A stretch of 36,367 nt of DNA from Clostridium tyrobutyricum DSM 2637 = ATCC 25755 = JCM 11008 (GTDB lineage Bacteria > Bacillota > Clostridia > Clostridiales > Clostridiaceae), in the NCBI RefSeq assembly GCF_000359585.1, contig NZ_APMH01000022.1, positions 1-36,367 of the forward strand, given 5' to 3'. A model generated the notes under the pieces. The model ran no database searches. It worked only from the letters and a program-made list of their open reading frames with translations, and was not told where the DNA came from. The translations under genes and the position numbers were made by a program. Positions 33,793-36,367 of this stretch are shown here, in pieces; the stretch's first letter is position 1, and each line of letters begins with the position of its first letter.

Positions 33793-33812
33793 GTGAAAGA
33801 GGTGAAATAAAA

Positions 33813-34646
33813 ATGATTCTTTTAGCAACAGCATTATATTGTGAAGCAAAACCGTTTATAGATGTTTTTTCCCTTAAAAAAGACAGTTCTATAAACAAGT
33901 TTCAAGTATTTAAAAATGATGACATAATTCTTGTGGTTACAGGGACTGGATGTATAAATATGGCATGTGCATGTACTTATTTAATAAGTGCATTTGAAGT
34001 AAGTAAATATGATACTTTTATAAACATTGGGATTTGCGGTAGTTTGGATGAAAATATAAGTATTGGAACAACTATATTATGTAATAAAATTATAAACAAC
34101 AGCAGTAAAAGGGAGTTTTATCCAGATATGATAATCAAGCATCCATTTAAAGAGGGAAGCATAGAGAGTTTTAGTAAAATAGTAGAAAAAGCTGATAGTA
34201 AATACATACAAGGTGATATTGTAGATATGGAAGCAGCAGGCTTTTTTGAAGCTGTATCAATATTCATGCCTCCGCATAGGATTTTTACTTTAAAGATTGT
34301 ATCTGACCATTTGGATAGTAAAAATTTAAACAGGAATGATGTAGAAAAATTAATTCAACAAAATTCACACAATATAGTTCGATGGATTCTTGACATAAAA
34401 GATAACAGCATAAAGCCAAAAGGAATTCTTTCTGAAAAGGATATGGATTATATAAATGAGATAGTGGACAATTTAAAATTATCTGCTTATATGCAAAATA
34501 AGTTGAAAAAACTTTCAGGGATATATAAATTGAGAAATGATAATCTGACTTTGGCCCTGGAGCCTTTTACGCAAATCTATTGCAAGTCGAAACATGAGGG
34601 GAAGATGTATTTTGAAGGACTTGTCAAACAACTTGAATTTTTCTAG
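33813..34646 (+). CDS. Nucleoside phosphorylase-like protein linked to spore photoproduct lyase
   Basis: A 277-residue protein. Residues 1-190 look like the MTA/SAH nucleosidase and purine nucleoside phosphorylase fold: LLATALYCEAKPFI at the start, VVTGTGCINMACACTYLI, FINIGICGSL, and GDIVDMEAAGFFEA, where the Glu corresponds to the ribose-binding residue. The phosphorylase domain is short, with the region after the glycine motif reduced. Residues 200-277 are an additional helical segment of unknown role. It overlaps the next gene by 14 bases, so the two are tightly coupled. Whether it is catalytic is not known. GAGGTG lies before the ATG. Confidence 0.78.
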   Translation: MILLATALYCEAKPFIDVFSLKKDSSINKFQVFKNDDIILVVTGTGCINMACACTYLISAFEVSKYDTFINIGICGSLDENISIGTTILCNKIINNSSKREFYPDMIIKHPFKEGSIESFSKIVEKADSKYIQGDIVDMEAAGFFEAVSIFMPPHRIFTLKIVSDHLDSKNLNRNDVEKLIQQNSHNIVRWILDIKDNSIKPKGILSEKDMDYINEIVDNLKLSAYMQNKLKKLSGIYKLRNDNLTLALEPFTQIYCKSKHEGKMYFEGLVKQLEFF

Positions 34647-35622
34647 CTTTTCTCATATTTATGTAGAGAATGAAGCACTGAAAAATAAAAATACACAAGA
34701 TATATTATCTCATTTTAAAAAGTCAAATATAATAAAAATAAGTCATTATAAAGATGTATTTTTTAGGAAAAATCAGGACTTTGCAGTTCAGAAACATAGT
34801 CCCAAATTGATACTTGCAGTAAAACATGGAAATTTTATCTATGACGGTGCACAAGTATGTGAGGATTTTGGAAATAAGTATTTTTATTATACGTCTTCCA
34901 TAATGAATTGTATTTATAATTGTGAATATTGCTATTTACAGGGAGTGTATACATCGGCAAATATAGTTATATTCGTAAATTTAGATGATGTATTTCATGA
35001 AGTAGAATCTCTTTTAGAAAAACATCCAGTATATTTGTGTATATCTTATGATACGGATATACTGGCATTTGAGCATATAACAGGCTTCACCAAAAGATGG
35101 ATAGAATTTGCTGGCATTCATAAAAATTTGAAGATAGAAATAAGGACCAAGAGTGCCAATTTTAAGTGCATAGAAAAATTGGAGCCCTTTTCAAATGTAA
35201 TACTTGCATGGACACTTTCTCCAGAAGAAATATCAAAAACATATGAGATTGGTGCTCCAGGATTTAATTCAAGATTGGAAAGTATTAAAAGTGCGGTATC
35301 AAGTGGTTGGAATTTAAGGATATGTTTTGATCCAATTTTATATTTGAAAAATTGGGCAATATATTATAAAGATTGTATAGACAGGACTTTTGAGGCTGTT
35401 CCTTCTGAAAAGATTCAAGATATAAGCATAGGTGTATTTAGAATTTCCAAAGATTATCTAAAGAGAATGAAAAAAGTAAATCCATACTCAATAGTACTGT
35501 CATATCCCTTTAAAGTGCAAAATGGAGTATGTACTTATGCTGATATACATCATAAAACAATGATAGATTTTGTGTATAACCTACTCAGCAAATATGTTGA
35601 AAAAGAAAAGATTTTTATATAG
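34633..35622 (+). CDS. splB: Spore photoproduct lyase family radical SAM protein
   Basis: About 329 residues. The radical SAM cluster motif is CIYNCEYCYLQG (CX3CX2C; C93, C97, C100 from the chosen start). SANIVIFVN and the cysteine in YLCISYDTDI (C136) correspond to the conserved Cys of B. subtilis SPL (C141). The enzyme reverses the thymine dimer called spore photoproduct in germinating UV-damaged spores. The start is uncertain: TTG at 34633 gives cysteine numbering close to B. subtilis (C90/C94/C97) and the usual N terminus before FSHIYVE, while an ATG at 34594 lacks a ribosome site and would overlap the previous gene more deeply. GAAGGA lies 13 bases before the TTG. Confidence 0.87.
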   Translation: MNFSSFSHIYVENEALKNKNTQDILSHFKKSNIIKISHYKDVFFRKNQDFAVQKHSPKLILAVKHGNFIYDGAQVCEDFGNKYFYYTSSIMNCIYNCEYCYLQGVYTSANIVIFVNLDDVFHEVESLLEKHPVYLCISYDTDILAFEHITGFTKRWIEFAGIHKNLKIEIRTKSANFKCIEKLEPFSNVILAWTLSPEEISKTYEIGAPGFNSRLESIKSAVSSGWNLRICFDPILYLKNWAIYYKDCIDRTFEAVPSEKIQDISIGVFRISKDYLKRMKKVNPYSIVLSYPFKVQNGVCTYADIHHKTMIDFVYNLLSKYVEKEKIFI

Positions 35623-35639
35623 TAAAGAGGGGTAACTTT

Positions 35640-36335
35640 GTGAAAACTGCAATTATAACAGGAGCATCTTCAGGAATAGGTGCTGAAATTTCAAAAAAAC
35701 TTATAAGTATGAATTACAAGGTATATGGTTTGGGAAGAGATTTTTCAAAGTCTAAAATATACAGTAAAGATTTTATAGAAAAAATTTGTGATATAACAGA
35801 TACAAATAAATTATGTAAAACTATAGAAGAAATAAAAGGTGACAATGAAATAAGTTTACTTGTAAATAATGCTGGAGTAGGATATTTTGGACCTCATGAA
35901 GAATTGAACCCTAAAAAAATTCATGAGATGGTATCAACAAATTTAGAAGTACCACTTATATTATCAAATATACTTTTAAGGAACCTAAAAAAGAATAAAG
36001 GTACAATAATAAATATATCTTCTGTAACTGCAAGGGAAGTAAGTACTTATGGGTGTGCCTATTCAGCTACAAAATCAGGTCTGAGCCATTTTTCAGAAAG
36101 TCTTTTTGCAGAAGTTAGAAAAACAGGAGTTAAGGTTGTATCAATTCATCCTGATATGACAAAAAGTAATTTTTACAGAAATGCAAATTTTAGAGAAGAC
36201 AATAGCCAGAAGGAATTTTATATAAATTGTGAAACTATAGCAAATATAGTTCAAAGTATACTAACCCAGGATTATGGTGTAGTTATAACTGATATTACTT
36301 TGAAGCCACAAAAACATAGAATAAAAAGAAAATGA
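35640..36335 (+). CDS. Short-chain dehydrogenase/reductase (classical SDR)
   Basis: A 231-residue Rossmann oxidoreductase. TGASSGIG (7-14) is the NAD(P) glycine motif and NNAG (76-79) is typical. ISSV provides the catalytic serine, and Y141 and K145 in YSATKSG complete the catalytic set. LGRDFSKSK after the second strand has an arginine that often marks NADPH preference. Start is GTG at 35640 after AAAGAGGGG. It is 17 bases downstream of the spore photoproduct lyase gene and probably co-transcribed. The substrate is unknown. Confidence 0.88.
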   Translation: MKTAIITGASSGIGAEISKKLISMNYKVYGLGRDFSKSKIYSKDFIEKICDITDTNKLCKTIEEIKGDNEISLLVNNAGVGYFGPHEELNPKKIHEMVSTNLEVPLILSNILLRNLKKNKGTIINISSVTAREVSTYGCAYSATKSGLSHFSESLFAEVRKTGVKVVSIHPDMTKSNFYRNANFREDNSQKEFYINCETIANIVQSILTQDYGVVITDITLKPQKHRIKRK

Positions 36336-36367
36336 TTAATAGACCAGCTAGTAAAAGTCAATAGAAA

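Overview
The window is AT-rich Gram-positive DNA with strong GGAGG-type ribosome sites, several TTG/GTG starts, many hairpin-plus-T terminators, a TPP riboswitch, a PyrR-type attenuator and a spore photoproduct lyase gene. Together with a 4Fe-4S-rich gene content this points to an anaerobic spore-forming Clostridium (cluster I, possibly near the acetogenic/solventogenic species; the species is an inference). It looks like ordinary chromosome: no insertion sequence, phage gene, CRISPR array, rRNA or tRNA was seen.

Layout. (1) 77-3637, minus strand: a MerR regulator fused to a methyltransferase, followed by two DegT/ArnB-type sugar aminotransferases, behind a promoter with the 19-bp spacer typical of MerR control. 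(2) 3777-8180: an M24 peptidase, glutaminyl-tRNA synthetase, a DUF2156 protein and a GNAT acetyltransferase. (3) 8294-11360: a TPP-riboswitch-controlled thiazole operon, thiS-thiG-thiH plus a TenI-like gene, with no thiF. (4) 11458-12111: three unannotated 34-43 residue Cys-rich, hydrophobic-tailed peptides with a repeated leader. (5) 12116-13633: a divergent HcpR-like Crp/Fnr regulator and ferredoxin-domain protein with a GTAAC-N4-GTTAC operator between them. (6) 13702-17974: isoaspartyl dipeptidase, birA, a small Xre regulator, RNase Z and an unknown protein. (7) 18043-22580: carAB behind a PyrR-type attenuator. (8) 22649-24520: a small kinase-fold protein and a PucR-family regulator. (9) 24611-33165: a pyrimidine catabolic operon. 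(10) 33259-36335: a membrane-anchored unknown, a nucleoside-phosphorylase-like protein, spore photoproduct lyase and an SDR.

The most interesting block is (9). In order it encodes an Fe-alcohol dehydrogenase, a class III aminotransferase, an M20 carbamoyl-amino-acid hydrolase, an NCS1 permease, dihydropyrimidinase, a 106-residue Fe-S protein and PreA-type dihydropyrimidine dehydrogenase. Read as a pathway this is uracil/thymine uptake, reduction, ring opening, decarbamoylation, transamination of beta-alanine and reduction of malonate semialdehyde to 3-hydroxypropionate, so both ring nitrogens are released and the carbon skeleton ends as a reduced acid. The striking feature is the 106-residue protein: it is only the N-terminal two-cluster domain of PreT/mammalian DPD, with all cluster ligands including the unusual glutamine, but no FAD or NAD(P)H domain. 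This suggests a ferredoxin- or other-donor-dependent dihydropyrimidine dehydrogenase. A perfect 10-bp inverted repeat directly upstream of the operon promoter is a candidate PucR operator. The biosynthetic carAB operon, repressed by pyrimidines through PyrR, lies just upstream of this degradative operon.
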